In this document: one piece after another, positions 1 to 8,907 of the stretch
Layout: each line of letters opens with the position of its first letter
Position numbering within the stretch: the stretch's first letter is position 1
NCBI GenBank assembly: GCA_046316615.1
Contig: JBKDAN010000031.1
Span: 62,001-126,000, forward strand
DNA: 64,000 nucleotides
Reading direction: 5' to 3'
Origin: BJHL01 sp040378885
Lineage (GTDB): Bacteria; Planctomycetota; Phycisphaerae; Phycisphaerales; UBA1924
Program-made: the position numbers and the translations under genes
Notes under the pieces: model-generated
What the model was told of the DNA's origin: nothing
What the model saw: only the letters and a program-made list of their open reading frames with translations
Database searches by the model: none

Positions 1-1863
1 GCCGGCGTGCTTGCGATAGTTGAACAGCGGCTCATCGACTCGCGTGCCGTGCCAACCCTTGCAGAGCAGGGCGAGCCAGAAGTCCCAGTCCTCAAAGCCG
101 TAGATCATGTCGGCGTTGTACCCGCCGACTTCCTGCCAGGCCTGCGTGCGGACAACAGCGGTCGCGACACTCATGTTCTCAATCGTCAGCCGCGCCGGGT
201 CGTACGCGGGGCACTGCCACGCGCCAACGTGCGCACCGAAGTAACTCACGGTGCTGTACGCATAACCCAAGTGCGGATTTGCTTCCAGCTGGTTCAGCAG
301 CTTCTCGGCGAACATCGGCTCAATCGTGTCGTCCGCATCGAGCGCCACGAAGTAGTCGATCGGTTCCCGTGCGTGCATATCGGCGATGCCGTTGTTGCGA
401 GCCATCGCAAGACCCTGATTGTGCTGACGCAGCAATCGCACGCCATTCATCGCGACTTTCGGCAAGTGCTCGCACGTGAAAGGATCGGTGCCGCCATCAT
501 CAACGATGATGATGTCATCAACCTTGCGCGTCTGTGCACGAACGCTGGCGATCGCGTCGTCTATGAACGCGCCGTGGTTGAAGCACGGAATGACAACACC
601 CACGCGCGGCGTGCGCTTCGCGGTCGTTGCACGCGGCCTGCGAGACAGTCCTGCCGACTGGCGCTCGTGGTTGCGCTGCTTGATGTACCCCTCGCACAGA
701 TCAATGTACGACTGAGCGACAGCCTCGGGCTTGTACAGCGTCTTGACGCGCTGGTGAGCCGCTTCACCCACGGCATTGCGCTGACTCTCGCTGAGCGTGT
801 ACGCCTTGATCAGCGTGTGCGCAAGTTCCTGCACGTCGCCACTGCGGAAGATGAAGCCGCTTTCGCCGTCTTCGATCATCTCCGCCATGCCAGTGTTGTG
901 CCCCGCAACCACACAGCCGCGCAGGGCCATGGCTTCGAGGCAGACATTGGGGAAGTTCTCAAACAGCGACGGGAACACGCACACCTTTGCCGCAGCGTAC
1001 ATCTCCACAAGCTGCTCGCGCGGCACAGCCCGCTGGAAGATGATGCGATCCTTGATATCCGCCGGCACCATGCGCTGCAGCACGGCAAGCAGGCTGGGTT
1101 CACTCGCGGAAAGCGGCGTATCACCACCCACCATGCGCAGCGTCGCATCAGGACAAGCCCGCAGGAATGTGCTCGCAGCCTGCACCAGGCTCTGCACGCC
1201 CTTGCGCTCTTCCATGCGGCCTACGTACAGCACTTCGTTGGTACGAGGCTCGCCCGCGCGGGAACGCTCCACGAAGCGCCAATCCACCGGATACGGATGG
1301 ATCGTGATCTCACGATCTGCAAGCTCAGGCACCAGAGCCTGCATCTCCGCCGCGAGCACGCGCGACGGCGAGATGAGATGATCCGCGCCGATGATCGGCT
1401 CGTTCTCAAACGCTTCCAGCACCTTGGCGCTCTGGCGATGGCGGTTGTAGCGATTCAGCACCACCAGCGGCGTGTGCAGTCGCACAATGGTCGGCGGGCG
1501 CTCTTCACGCCGCGTCGCCGAGAGAAAGGTCGCTGCTTCGCCGCGGTAATCACCAAACTCGATCACATCCACCTGGTTCGCGGCGATCATGCCCTGCAGC
1601 ACATCGTGCACCATGTCGGCGCGAAGCTGCCAGAACTTGAGCGTCGCGCCCGGGTCGGCTCCGCCCACATGCGGAATAGGCATGCGGACGCACGCGACGC
1701 CCGCGTCGTTGCCGTCTCGTTTGGGCGTGGGGCCGTCGGTCACGGTGATGACAGTGATGTCGTGGCCCGTGCGTGCGAGGATCCGCGTCATGGCATCGAC
1801 AAACGTACCGATGCCACCGCCAAACTGTGGGGGGAATTCGTAACTGACGAAGACAATCTTCAT
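1..1863 (-). CDS. Two-domain glycosyltransferase (GT4 followed by GT2), 3' end beyond window
   Basis: Reading leftwards from ATG at 1863, about 620 residues are visible before the window ends. Residues 1-385 form a GT-B, family-4-like glycosyltransferase: the N-terminus MKIVFVSYEFPPQFGGGIG is the usual nucleotide-sugar GT start, and an acidic E-F-x4-L-E motif (ENFPNVCLEAMALRG) lies near residue 305 just before the EDGESGF segment. A second, GT-A family-2-like domain starts near residue 419 (VGVVIPCFNHGAFIDDAI) with a D-x-D-type acidic motif (ALDADD) near 506. Such fusions build surface polysaccharide at the cytoplasmic membrane. The start codon overlaps the stop of the upstream methyltransferase gene as ATGA, so the two are translationally coupled and lie in the same operon as a Wzm/Wzt exporter. 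Sugar specificity cannot be read from the sequence. Confidence 0.85.
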   Translation of the reverse strand, partial: MKIVFVSYEFPPQFGGGIGTFVDAMTRILARTGHDITVITVTDGPTPKRDGNDAGVACVRMPIPHVGGADPGATLKFWQLRADMVHDVLQGMIAANQVDVIEFGDYRGEAATFLSATRREERPPTIVRLHTPLVVLNRYNRHRQSAKVLEAFENEPIIGADHLISPSRVLAAEMQALVPELADREITIHPYPVDWRFVERSRAGEPRTNEVLYVGRMEERKGVQSLVQAASTFLRACPDATLRMVGGDTPLSASEPSLLAVLQRMVPADIKDRIIFQRAVPREQLVEMYAAAKVCVFPSLFENFPNVCLEAMALRGCVVAGHNTGMAEMIEDGESGFIFRSGDVQELAHTLIKAYTLSESQRNAVGEAAHQRVKTLYKPEAVAQSYIDLCEGYIKQRNHERQSAGLSRRPRATTAKRTPRVGVVIPCFNHGAFIDDAIASVRAQTRKVDDIIIVDDGGTDPFTCEHLPKVAMNGVRLLRQHNQGLAMARNNGIADMHAREPIDYFVALDADDTIEPMFAEKLLNQLEANPHLGYAYSTVSYFGAHVGAWQCPAYDPARLTIENMSVATAVVRTQAWQEVGGYNADMIYGFEDWDFWLALLCKGWHGTRVDEPLFNYRKHAG

Positions 1864-4730
1864 GCGTTGTCGCCCTGTGATTGCGAGCCTGGGCTCGAAC
1901 GGACGCCCTCAGCGCCAAGTGTTGGCGCGGTCTTCCCGGTATAGATAGGATCAATAAAACCGAACGCGCGGGCAATGCGGAAAGCCTTGCGCCGCTCGAG
2001 CGCATCGGCTTCGCTGCGCATCGCTTCGTACAAGCCTCGATGATGAGCAACCGACATGCTCGCATCACGCAGCTGCGCCAGCAGTCGATCAATCTCCGCG
2101 GTTTGCTGCTCGTTACTCGCAACAAGCTCGGTCACGCGGCGTGCGGCGTCATCTCGCTCGCGCTCCATGACGTTCGAGTACGCCGACAACTGATCATTAT
2201 GCGCACGCAACTGGTGCAACTGTTCCGCGGCGATCTCCCACTCACGCGAGATGCGTGCGGCTTCCCCCTGCCAATTGTCGCGGTCGCTCGCAGTCGTCTG
2301 CACTTCCGCAAAGAGAGCATCAACCTTGGCAGTCAGCTCACGCACGCGGGCGGCCTGCTGCGTCCACTCTCGCTCCAGTCGCTTGCTTTCGTGCAACCAC
2401 AGATCACGATCCGCCAGGATCGCCGCTTCGAGTCCGACTTGCGCATTGCGCAGTTTGTCGTCACCCGGCTGCTGCACAGCGTTCGCCGCAGCGACCGCTC
2501 GCTCCCACTCCATCGCGATACGACGCGCCTCGCTCCATGCGGCGTCGCGATCCTTCGCCAGGGCCTGCGTCATGCCAACTTGCGTCTGCCACGCGTGCGC
2601 CAGGCGGCGAGCCTCGTGCCACGCTGCACGCGCGTCGGCCACGGTGGATTGTCGCGACAGCTCGAACGCGAGCGCCGGGTTCTCATGCCATTGATTGGCG
2701 AATGCAAGCGCACGTGCACAGCGATTGGCCGCGTCCATCACCTGCGTCATCTCACTCATCGCGAAAGGCTGGGGCGAGGCTTCGTCGCCGATCACGTTGA
2801 GCCATGATGCAGCACTCACGCGCTGCGCTTCACGCAAGCCATGCGTCCACAGACGCTGCGCGTCGCGTTCGTCGCCCGCTTGCATTGCCAGGACGCCCGC
2901 ACGCCATGCCGCATCAACAGTCTTCGTCGCAAGCAGTGGTGACAACACGAGCGGATCATGCGATGCACACCTCGTGAATAGCTCGCGTGCCCGTGCAAGC
3001 TCACCCCTTGCAAGCGCAAGCAAGCCACTGGCATACTGGCACGACACCGCCCAGCGGCGCGCATGGGGCGTTCCATCGCACGCTGCTGCAAAGCCATCGC
3101 ACTCCGCTTCAACTTCACCTTCGCGCACGCCGGCAAGTGATTTGCCACTCAGCGCGGCATACTGCAGCACACAGATAGCCGCGCCATGATCCGCCGAACC
3201 GCGGCGGGCTTGCTGCATCACACGCGCGGCAAGCTGCGCGAGCCGGACGCCGTCGGTCAGACGCATCCCCATAGCGATCATGCTGCGCACGAGCCACGGA
3301 TTGTCGTAATCGCGTGCGAAGCTCGTCAGGTGATACTGGGCATCATCCGCAACGCCACCAGCGGGAAAGACGGTTTCGCGATACGCGGCTTTGCTGCCCG
3401 GCAGCGGGTCCTTCATCAGCGTGATGAGCCACCACTCCGCCTTGTCGCTTGTCGCGTTGTCGTTCGCATCAAGCGCGACACGCTCTATCGCTCGCGGCTC
3501 ATTTGCGAGCTTCATGCCGCCACCAGCGGTCTGTCGTGTGGCTCGCTCGATGATCCAGCCGTGTTCGCCGCTCATGCTTGCACGCACCTGATCAACCAGC
3601 GCGCGCCACGTGTACACATGCAGATGATGCGGATTGGGATCGCGCCCTGTTTCGTCTGTCCAGTCGTTGGGCACACTGGCGATGACACGTCCGCCCGGCG
3701 TGAGTACGCGATGGAACTCACGGAGCGCAGCGACAGGATCAGCCACGTGTTCCAGCGTTTCGAAACTGACAACCAGATCGACACTGGCATCGGGAATGCT
3801 GCTCAGTTGCTGCACGTCCGCCGATGCGAAGGCGACGCGAGCGCTGCCATAGTTGTCGCTCGCATACGCAACGCTCTTTGCGTCGATATCGAGCCCCAGC
3901 ACATGCGACGCGGTGGAGTTCATCGCGACAACGTGACTGCCATAACCAAGGCCGCAGCTCACATCCAGCACGCGGTCGTTGGGACGCACAAACTCACACG
4001 CGGCGTGATAACGAGCGACGTGCGCATCGGCCCGGCGGCCTGCCCAGCGCAGCATGTCGTTGTGCAACTGGCTCTCAGCCGTGAGCGACTCCAGCGGCCA
4101 TGCGGCGCTGGCCTTCGCAGGCACCTTCTCCAGCAGAATCGTTGCACTCGGGCCTTCATGCTCGATCTGTGCATACGGCAGCACAGGCATTGCGCGACTA
4201 TGCGTGCGCAGACCAACAGCAAAGCACTCTCGCTCCCACCACTCGCGTGGCTGAATGGTCAGGTGCCAACTGCCGTCTCGATCGGCGACGGTGCTCACTG
4301 CAAGATACACGCTGCGCTGGGCCACACGAGCCAGCTCTCGAAGTGCACGCTCGACATCAGCCGGTGCGATGTGTTCGAGGACATCGGTGCAGACCACCGT
4401 GTCAAAGCTCGCATCTGCGAACGGCAGCTCAAGAATCGAGCCGCGTGAGAATCGCCCGGGCGCACGAGCGTTGCCACTATCGACCGCCACGGGCGCGACA
4501 TCAACGCCATGCGCATCGATGCCCTCGCGCAGCAACGCGAAGACCAGACCGCCCATGCCTGTGCCCACATCCAGCACGCGTCCCACGCCGCCAAGCAACA
4601 TGACTTTCTGCGCCAGGTCGTTCGCATCAGCGAAGCTGTGCTGCCCCCAGCGGTCTTCGCGCCGCCAATACGCGTCGTATGTCGCGGCGTAGTCGACGCG
4701 TTCACCTTGCTTCACGATGGCCCCGGTCAA
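1860..4730 (-). CDS. Tandem SAM-methyltransferase protein with long C-terminal coiled coil
   Basis: 956 residues. Two class I SAM methyltransferase domains are visible: motif I VLDVGTGMGG at 52-61 with an acidic strand 2 (HGVDVAP), and motif I VLDVSCGLGYG near 255 with LGLDIDA. Both carry the Methyltransf_11-type middle motif (VVCTDVLEHI; VVSFETLEHV), and the second also has PNPHHLHVYTW. Residues about 480-690 look helical and TPR-like. Residues about 690-900 are rich in Glu, Gln, Arg and Ala heptads, read as a coiled coil. The tail is short and basic-aromatic. The gene lies between an ABC polysaccharide exporter ATPase (4-bp overlap) and a GT4-GT2 glycosyltransferase (ATGA overlap). The combination of methyltransferase plus coiled coil recalls O9a chain terminators of the WbdD type. 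That parallel is inference; WbdD has a kinase where this protein has a second methyltransferase. Confidence 0.85.
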   Translation of the reverse strand: MTGAIVKQGERVDYAATYDAYWRREDRWGQHSFADANDLAQKVMLLGGVGRVLDVGTGMGGLVFALLREGIDAHGVDVAPVAVDSGNARAPGRFSRGSILELPFADASFDTVVCTDVLEHIAPADVERALRELARVAQRSVYLAVSTVADRDGSWHLTIQPREWWERECFAVGLRTHSRAMPVLPYAQIEHEGPSATILLEKVPAKASAAWPLESLTAESQLHNDMLRWAGRRADAHVARYHAACEFVRPNDRVLDVSCGLGYGSHVVAMNSTASHVLGLDIDAKSVAYASDNYGSARVAFASADVQQLSSIPDASVDLVVSFETLEHVADPVAALREFHRVLTPGGRVIASVPNDWTDETGRDPNPHHLHVYTWRALVDQVRASMSGEHGWIIERATRQTAGGGMKLANEPRAIERVALDANDNATSDKAEWWLITLMKDPLPGSKAAYRETVFPAGGVADDAQYHLTSFARDYDNPWLVRSMIAMGMRLTDGVRLAQLAARVMQQARRGSADHGAAICVLQYAALSGKSLAGVREGEVEAECDGFAAACDGTPHARRWAVSCQYASGLLALARGELARARELFTRCASHDPLVLSPLLATKTVDAAWRAGVLAMQAGDERDAQRLWTHGLREAQRVSAASWLNVIGDEASPQPFAMSEMTQVMDAANRCARALAFANQWHENPALAFELSRQSTVADARAAWHEARRLAHAWQTQVGMTQALAKDRDAAWSEARRIAMEWERAVAAANAVQQPGDDKLRNAQVGLEAAILADRDLWLHESKRLEREWTQQAARVRELTAKVDALFAEVQTTASDRDNWQGEAARISREWEIAAEQLHQLRAHNDQLSAYSNVMERERDDAARRVTELVASNEQQTAEIDRLLAQLRDASMSVAHHRGLYEAMRSEADALERRKAFRIARAFGFIDPIYTGKTAPTLGAEGVRSSPGSQSQGDNA

Positions 4731-6247
4731 GACGCATCCTCCACACGCGCACGCATGCGCAGATCAACCACGCCGCCGAAGAAATTGCGATGCGGATGCG
4801 CAATCACGCTCGTTTCATCGGGCTTGTGCACCGCGACTTGGAAGAACGCGGCTTCGTCTCGCCAGTGCACCACGCGCTGCGACATGTAGGACAGATCAAG
4901 CTCCTCGACGATCGCAGCCTGCACTTCGTACAAGTCCGTGCCGAGCGTGCAGTCAAAATCAAAGACGACATCAAACACGCTGCCCGGCGTGAACTCTCGC
5001 CGCCACATGACCTGCTGCTCGCCACGCGCAATGGCGGCAAGATCCTGACTGAATGTGCCCCAGGAACAGATCTTGATACCCTGCTTATTGCGGATGCGCA
5101 GCGCGATGTTCGCACGCGTGAGCCGCTTGTGCACCGCGACGCGCACGCGGATGCGCATCGCATCACCTGATGTCACGTAACTGATCGGCGCGCCGCTGGC
5201 ATCCTGCACCGACACGCTCGTCACTTCCGCATCAAGATCACCAAACGATGCATCGCGCACGCTGCGCGGGCGAGCCTTGGCCTCGCTCGCGTTCGCTGCG
5301 CCGCTGTCGGTGTTCTTCGCAGGCTGACGCGCGAGTGTGCCGGCGTAGAAGCGTTTCTCTTCTTCGTGCAGCAGCTTGCGATAGGTCAGCAGTGTCTCAC
5401 CACTGGGGCCCATGGCGATGGGCTTGCCGTGTTCGAGCAGCAGCGCGCGATCGCACAGCGTGCGGACGCTTTCCTGATCGTGACTCACAAACAGCAGTGT
5501 GACGCCTTTGGTACGCAGCTCATCCAGCCGCTGATAGCAGCGTTTCTGAAAGAGCGCATCGCCCACGGCGAGAGCTTCATCCACGATGAGCACATCGGGC
5601 TCGACTTGCACCTGCACCGCGAAAGCAAGCCGCACAAGCATGCCGCTGCTGTAGGTCTTGACAGGCTGATCGATGAACTCGCCGATATCCGCGAAGCTGG
5701 CGATGGCGTCGAACTTGGCATCAACTTCGGCCTTGCTGAAACCGAGCACCGCCGCGTTGAGATAGACGTTCTCACGACCTGTGAACTCGGGGTTGAAGCC
5801 GCTGCCAAGCTCAAGCAGCGCGGCGACGCGGCCCGCAATGTCAACCGTGCCGGTGGTTGGCGCAAGCGTGCCGGCGATGATCTGCAGGAGCGTGCTCTTG
5901 CCGCTGCCGTTGCGACCCACGATGCCGATGGCTTCGCCGCGGCGCACTTCGAGGCTCACGCCTTGCACCGCCCAGAATTCGCGGTAGAGCTTCTTGCCTC
6001 GCCAGCGCACCAGCGCCTGCTTGAGGCGGTCCTGCGGTTTGTCGTAAATGTGGTAGCACTTGCCCACGCCGTGCAGTCGCAGAACAACCGGCTGAGGCGG
6101 CGCGGATGCGATCTCGGCGAGCGGCTCGAGGTCCGCCGCAATGTCGACAACCGGCAGGTCGCGCACCAGTGGTTGCAGTTCTGCCGTGGCGATGTCAGTT
6201 GCATCGTCGCTGCGGTGCGGCGTGGCAACGCGGGGGTCAGAGGACAT
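4727..6247 (-). CDS. Polysaccharide ABC transporter ATP-binding protein with C-terminal cargo domain (Wzt-like)
   Basis: About 506 residues from ATG at 6247; an in-frame TTG at 6253 would add two. The nucleotide-binding domain has Walker A GRNGSGKST (about 108-116), signature YSSGMLVRLAFA (about 196, the degenerate form usual in teichoic-acid/O-antigen exporters), Walker B VLIVDEALAVGD (about 215-226) and the H-loop SHD (about 253). After a linker, residues about 345-495 form a beta-rich extension of the Wzt C-terminal kind (RIRNKQGIKICSWGT, FDFDCTLGTDLYEVQAAI), which in the O8/O9a systems binds the modified non-reducing end of the exported glycan. It overlaps the permease gene upstream by 11 bp and the methyltransferase gene downstream by 4 bp. 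It should energise export of a polymer finished in the cytoplasm. Confidence 0.93.
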   Translation of the reverse strand: MSSDPRVATPHRSDDATDIATAELQPLVRDLPVVDIAADLEPLAEIASAPPQPVVLRLHGVGKCYHIYDKPQDRLKQALVRWRGKKLYREFWAVQGVSLEVRRGEAIGIVGRNGSGKSTLLQIIAGTLAPTTGTVDIAGRVAALLELGSGFNPEFTGRENVYLNAAVLGFSKAEVDAKFDAIASFADIGEFIDQPVKTYSSGMLVRLAFAVQVQVEPDVLIVDEALAVGDALFQKRCYQRLDELRTKGVTLLFVSHDQESVRTLCDRALLLEHGKPIAMGPSGETLLTYRKLLHEEEKRFYAGTLARQPAKNTDSGAANASEAKARPRSVRDASFGDLDAEVTSVSVQDASGAPISYVTSGDAMRIRVRVAVHKRLTRANIALRIRNKQGIKICSWGTFSQDLAAIARGEQQVMWRREFTPGSVFDVVFDFDCTLGTDLYEVQAAIVEELDLSYMSQRVVHWRDEAAFFQVAVHKPDETSVIAHPHRNFFGGVVDLRMRARVEDAS

Positions 6248-7166
6248 CGGCAAACCCCCGTTTGCTCTTCATGAAGCACGCGTACCCGAGTTGCAGGACG
6301 ACAAGCCCCACGCACGTGGCGATGGCAAGCGCACGCCAATCAGGCTGCAGGCCGTGCAGCGTGACGTTTCTCGCGCTCTCGAAAACACCTGCCAGCGGGT
6401 TCAGTGCCAGCACGTGCTGCACCCACACAGGCGCCTTCTCCATTTTGGCGGCGGGATACAGAATGGGCGTCATGAAAAACAGAATCTGCACGCCCACCTG
6501 CACGAGGTTGCGGATGTCTCGCAGGAAGACGCCCAGCGCCGCGAAGATGTAGCTGAAACCCGCAGCCAGCAGCACAATGGGCAGCAGCACCAGCGGCAGA
6601 GCCCACAACGTGCTCGAGAACGCGCCGCGCAGCACGCCATTGGCGATGAGCAGAACGCCGAGACTGATACCAAAGAGCGTGATGCTTGCGACGAGCTGCG
6701 CGAGTGGAAGCACTTCGAGCGGGAAGATCACCTTCTTGACGAAGTTGGGGTTGTTGACGATGACGCCCGGGCTGTTGCTGACGCTGCTTGAGAAGATCTC
6801 AAAGCAGATGAGGCCGCAAAAGAGCGTGACCGCGAAGGTCATCGTGCTGGTGTCAGGCGCGCCGGCCCACTTGGCTTCCCACACGATGGCGAAGACGAAG
6901 GTGTACACGCCCAGCATGATGAGCGGGTGCAGCAACGTCCACAGCATCCCCAGTGCGCTGCCGCGATTGCGGGCCGCGACCTCGCGCAACGCGAACTGCC
7001 AGATAAGGCTGCGACGAGCCCACAGACTTGCGATCATGCTGATCGGGTTGAGCAGGCTCGCCAGTGACGGCGTCGTGCCCACGCGATGCATGACGAATTG
7101 TGAAGGCGCACCGGCGATACTCACGCGAGGGGGTCCTTGTCGGGCCAACGAAATGCAAGCATGCAT
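6237..7166 (-). CDS. ABC-2 type polysaccharide export permease (Wzm-like)
   Basis: 309 residues from ATG at 7166; ATG at 7091 would give 284, closer to the usual 260-280 of Wzm/TagG permeases. The core FALREVAARNRGSALGMLW followed by LHPLIMLGVYTFVFAIVW is the characteristic first coupling helix and membrane span of ABC-2 polysaccharide permeases. Further spans are seen around FCGLICFEIFS, LVASITLFGISLGVLLIANG, PLVLLPIVLLAAGFSYIFAALGVF, VGVQILFFMTPILYP and the C-terminal ALAIATCVGLVVLQLGYACF. The segment NSPGVIVNNPNFVKKVIFPLEVLP is the typical cytoplasmic loop of the family. It pairs with the ATPase gene that overlaps its 3' end. It is the first gene of the minus-strand operon and is divergent from aat. 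No clear Shine-Dalgarno sequence precedes either start. Confidence 0.92.
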   Translation of the reverse strand: MHACISLARQGPPRVSIAGAPSQFVMHRVGTTPSLASLLNPISMIASLWARRSLIWQFALREVAARNRGSALGMLWTLLHPLIMLGVYTFVFAIVWEAKWAGAPDTSTMTFAVTLFCGLICFEIFSSSVSNSPGVIVNNPNFVKKVIFPLEVLPLAQLVASITLFGISLGVLLIANGVLRGAFSSTLWALPLVLLPIVLLAAGFSYIFAALGVFLRDIRNLVQVGVQILFFMTPILYPAAKMEKAPVWVQHVLALNPLAGVFESARNVTLHGLQPDWRALAIATCVGLVVLQLGYACFMKSKRGFADVL

Positions 7167-7247
7167 TGTAGAAGACGTTGCGGCAAGGGGCCAAGCCTGA
7201 TACAGACCGAACCGGCACGGTGATTCTCCGCCGCTCTACGCTCGCCC

Positions 7248-7859
7248 ATGCACCCGGGCCTGCAAGCTGTGATCGACATGTACCGGCAGGGCTGGTTTCT
7301 CATGCACGATGACGAACGCGGCGTGACGGAGTGGGTGCAGTCCGCCAGACGTGCGCTGATTCCGCTGGATGAGCGGTTTCACGTGCCACGCAGCACGAGG
7401 CAGGCAGTTGCACGCGGGAAGTTTGAGATCACGGTCGACACGGCGTTCAGCGATGTGATTCATGGCTGCTGGCAGCGCGATCGCGACGGTGGGTGGCTGC
7501 ATGCGGAGATTGTCGAGGTGTTTCTCGCACTGCATGAAGAGGGGATTGCGCACAGCGTGGAGGCGTGGCTGACGCGGGATGGCTCGCGTGAACTCGTCGG
7601 CGGGCTGTATGGCGTTGCGCTGGGCAGGATATTTGCGGGCGAGAGCATGTTCAGTCGGCCCGAAGCGGGTGGCAGCGAGGCGAGCAAGGTGTGCCTGGTG
7701 CGACTGGTGGAAGAGCTGCGAGCACGGAAGTTCGTGGCGCTGGACAGCCAGCTGCGGAATCCGCATATGGACCAATTCGGACTTTACGAGATAGATCGCG
7801 AGGAATACGTCGCGATGCTGGCAGGGCAGCAAATCGTTTGTGAATCGTGGCGAAAGTGA
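7248..7859 (+). CDS. aat: Leucyl/phenylalanyl-tRNA--protein transferase
   Basis: 203 residues. The enzyme adds Leu or Phe from charged tRNA to N-terminal Arg or Lys of proteins, marking them for ClpS/ClpAP (bacterial N-degron pathway). The family layout is clear: an N-terminal YRQGWFLM segment (usual Y..G.FPM), a tryptophan-containing W-V-Q-S-A-R-R strand where the family has W-x-P-x-x-R, the F-x-D-V-I-x-G-C segment (AFSDVIHGCW), then GGLYGVALGRIFAGESMFS and the S-K-V-C-L-V-R-L helix. The substrate-pocket region KFVALDSQLRNPHMDQFG matches the C-terminal D-x-Q-x-x-x-x-H-L-x-x-x-G pattern. The length is slightly short compared with about 230. The gene is divergent from the polysaccharide export operon and immediately upstream of the tmRNA gene, a second protein-quality-control element. 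Confidence 0.93.
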   Translation: MHPGLQAVIDMYRQGWFLMHDDERGVTEWVQSARRALIPLDERFHVPRSTRQAVARGKFEITVDTAFSDVIHGCWQRDRDGGWLHAEIVEVFLALHEEGIAHSVEAWLTRDGSRELVGGLYGVALGRIFAGESMFSRPEAGGSEASKVCLVRLVEELRARKFVALDSQLRNPHMDQFGLYEIDREEYVAMLAGQQIVCESWRK

Positions 7860-7890
7860 GCGTGCGCGAAACTGGGCGCCGCGGCTTCCC

Positions 7891-7896
7891 TATAAT
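7891..7896 (+). promoter_or_regulatory. Candidate -10 box of the tmRNA promoter
   Basis: A perfect TATAAT hexamer lies 19 bases before the first base of mature tmRNA. That leaves room for a short 5' leader to be trimmed by RNase P. No convincing -35 hexamer is seen 17 bases upstream, so the call rests on the -10 match and its position between the aat stop and ssrA. Confidence 0.5.
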
Positions 7897-7915
7897 GACT
7901 TGATCTTTGACAACT

Positions 7916-8269
7916 GGGGCCGAACTGGATTCGACCGGGCAGCGTCAAGTTTTTCGTGGCGCGTCGAGGCGCACGCTGGCCTCGTAAAAAGCGTGCAAAA
8001 AAATGTTCAACGAGCGCCAATACGCTCTCGCAGCCTAACAAACTGGCTGCGCGGTTCTCCGTCAACGCCTGCTAGGCGGGGAATCGAAGACAGCAGGCTA
8101 GCGGAGATTCGAGATCTTCAGGGATCAAACCGCGAAGCTCTTCTGCAGATTGGATGATGGAGAAGCGTGTGAGTGCGCGTCGCCATCGTCGAGATCAAAA
8201 TACTCAACACACGCGTAGATGCGATCTACTGACTGTCACGGGACCGGGGTTCAATTCCCCGCGGCTCCA
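7916..8269 (+). ncRNA. ssrA: Transfer-messenger RNA
   Basis: The 5' GGGGCCG (7916-7922) pairs with 3' CGGCTCC (8262-8268) to form the 7-bp acceptor stem, with A8269 as discriminator; CCA is not fully encoded. The 5' part has the conserved ACTGGATTCGACCGGG block. The T arm is CGGGG-TTCAATT-CCCCG at 8245-8261. The tag reading frame ends GCT CTC GCA GCC TAA at 8024-8038, giving ...YALAA, the conserved proteolysis signal. Taking GCG at 7991 as the resume codon, the tag reads ACKKMFNERQYALAA (15 residues); the exact resume codon is inferred. tmRNA with SmpB rescues stalled ribosomes and tags the nascent chain. The length of 354 nt is normal for a one-piece tmRNA. Confidence 0.96.
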
Positions 8270-8330
8270 TTTATGTTCACGCGCGACAGGCGCGGAATTG
8301 ATGGCTTAATGAGTGACCGGGGGTGCTCTC

Positions 8331-8876
8331 ATGACTGATTTTGACGTCAGCGACTTGAGCGACGACTTGGGCAACGGCTTGGGCGACGGGCTCAGCATCA
8401 ACGCTGGCTCTTGGGTCTCAGGCCTTTCGAACACCCAGCGCTTCAAACTGCTGGTCGCCTGCGGCCTCATCGCGCTGCTTTCTCTTATCGGCAGTTGCAA
8501 CCAGCTGCGCTATGCGATGTTCGGCCAAGTCACCCAGGCCCGCGTACGTCATGTGCAGCGCAGCAGTTCCCGCCGCGGCGGCGAAACGCTGAGTGTGCGC
8601 GTCTCCTTTCAGGACACTGACGGCTCTGAACGGCTTGAGAGCTTCGGCGCTTCTGTCAGCGACGAACACAAGTATCAGAAGAACACGCTGCTGGCCATGC
8701 AATTTGTGCCGCTGCGACCGGGCGCTTCTCGTCCGCTGGGCAGCGGCTCGTGGTGGGTCGCCGCGCCGTTGGCACTGGCGGCAGGCGCGGCTGCGGTCTT
8801 CTCGGTGCAGTTCTGGAAGGACTTTTCAAGCTACAGAGAGCGCGAACGCCGCAGCCTGGCGCGGTCCTGCCCGTGA
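8331..8876 (+). CDS. DUF3592-like membrane protein
   Basis: 181 residues from ATG at 8331; a GTG at 8313 in frame is possible but less likely. After an acidic, Gly/Ser-rich N-terminus (about 1-38) there is a first membrane span (LLVACGLIALLSLIGSC, about 45-62), a roughly 70-residue extracytoplasmic beta-rich domain (ARVRHVQRSSSRRGGETLSVRVSFQD.DG), and a second span (WWVAAPLALAAGAAAVFSVQF). This span-domain-span plan with A-x-V followed by VRVSFQDTDG matches DUF3592 (PF12158), whose function is unknown. It lies 31 bases before the CoA-transferase gene but has no obvious functional link to it. Confidence 0.7.
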   Translation: MTDFDVSDLSDDLGNGLGDGLSINAGSWVSGLSNTQRFKLLVACGLIALLSLIGSCNQLRYAMFGQVTQARVRHVQRSSSRRGGETLSVRVSFQDTDGSERLESFGASVSDEHKYQKNTLLAMQFVPLRPGASRPLGSGSWWVAAPLALAAGAAAVFSVQFWKDFSSYRERERRSLARSCP

Positions 8877-8907
8877 AGCCGCGACCACCTTGCCCTACGC
8901 TTGCGAC

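Noticed and set aside
7..1944. Long plus-strand open frame of 645 codons over the glycosyltransferase gene
   Set aside because: It is antisense to a clearly conserved GT4-GT2 protein on the minus strand; its translation is Arg/His-rich with no family features, as expected from the high GC content.
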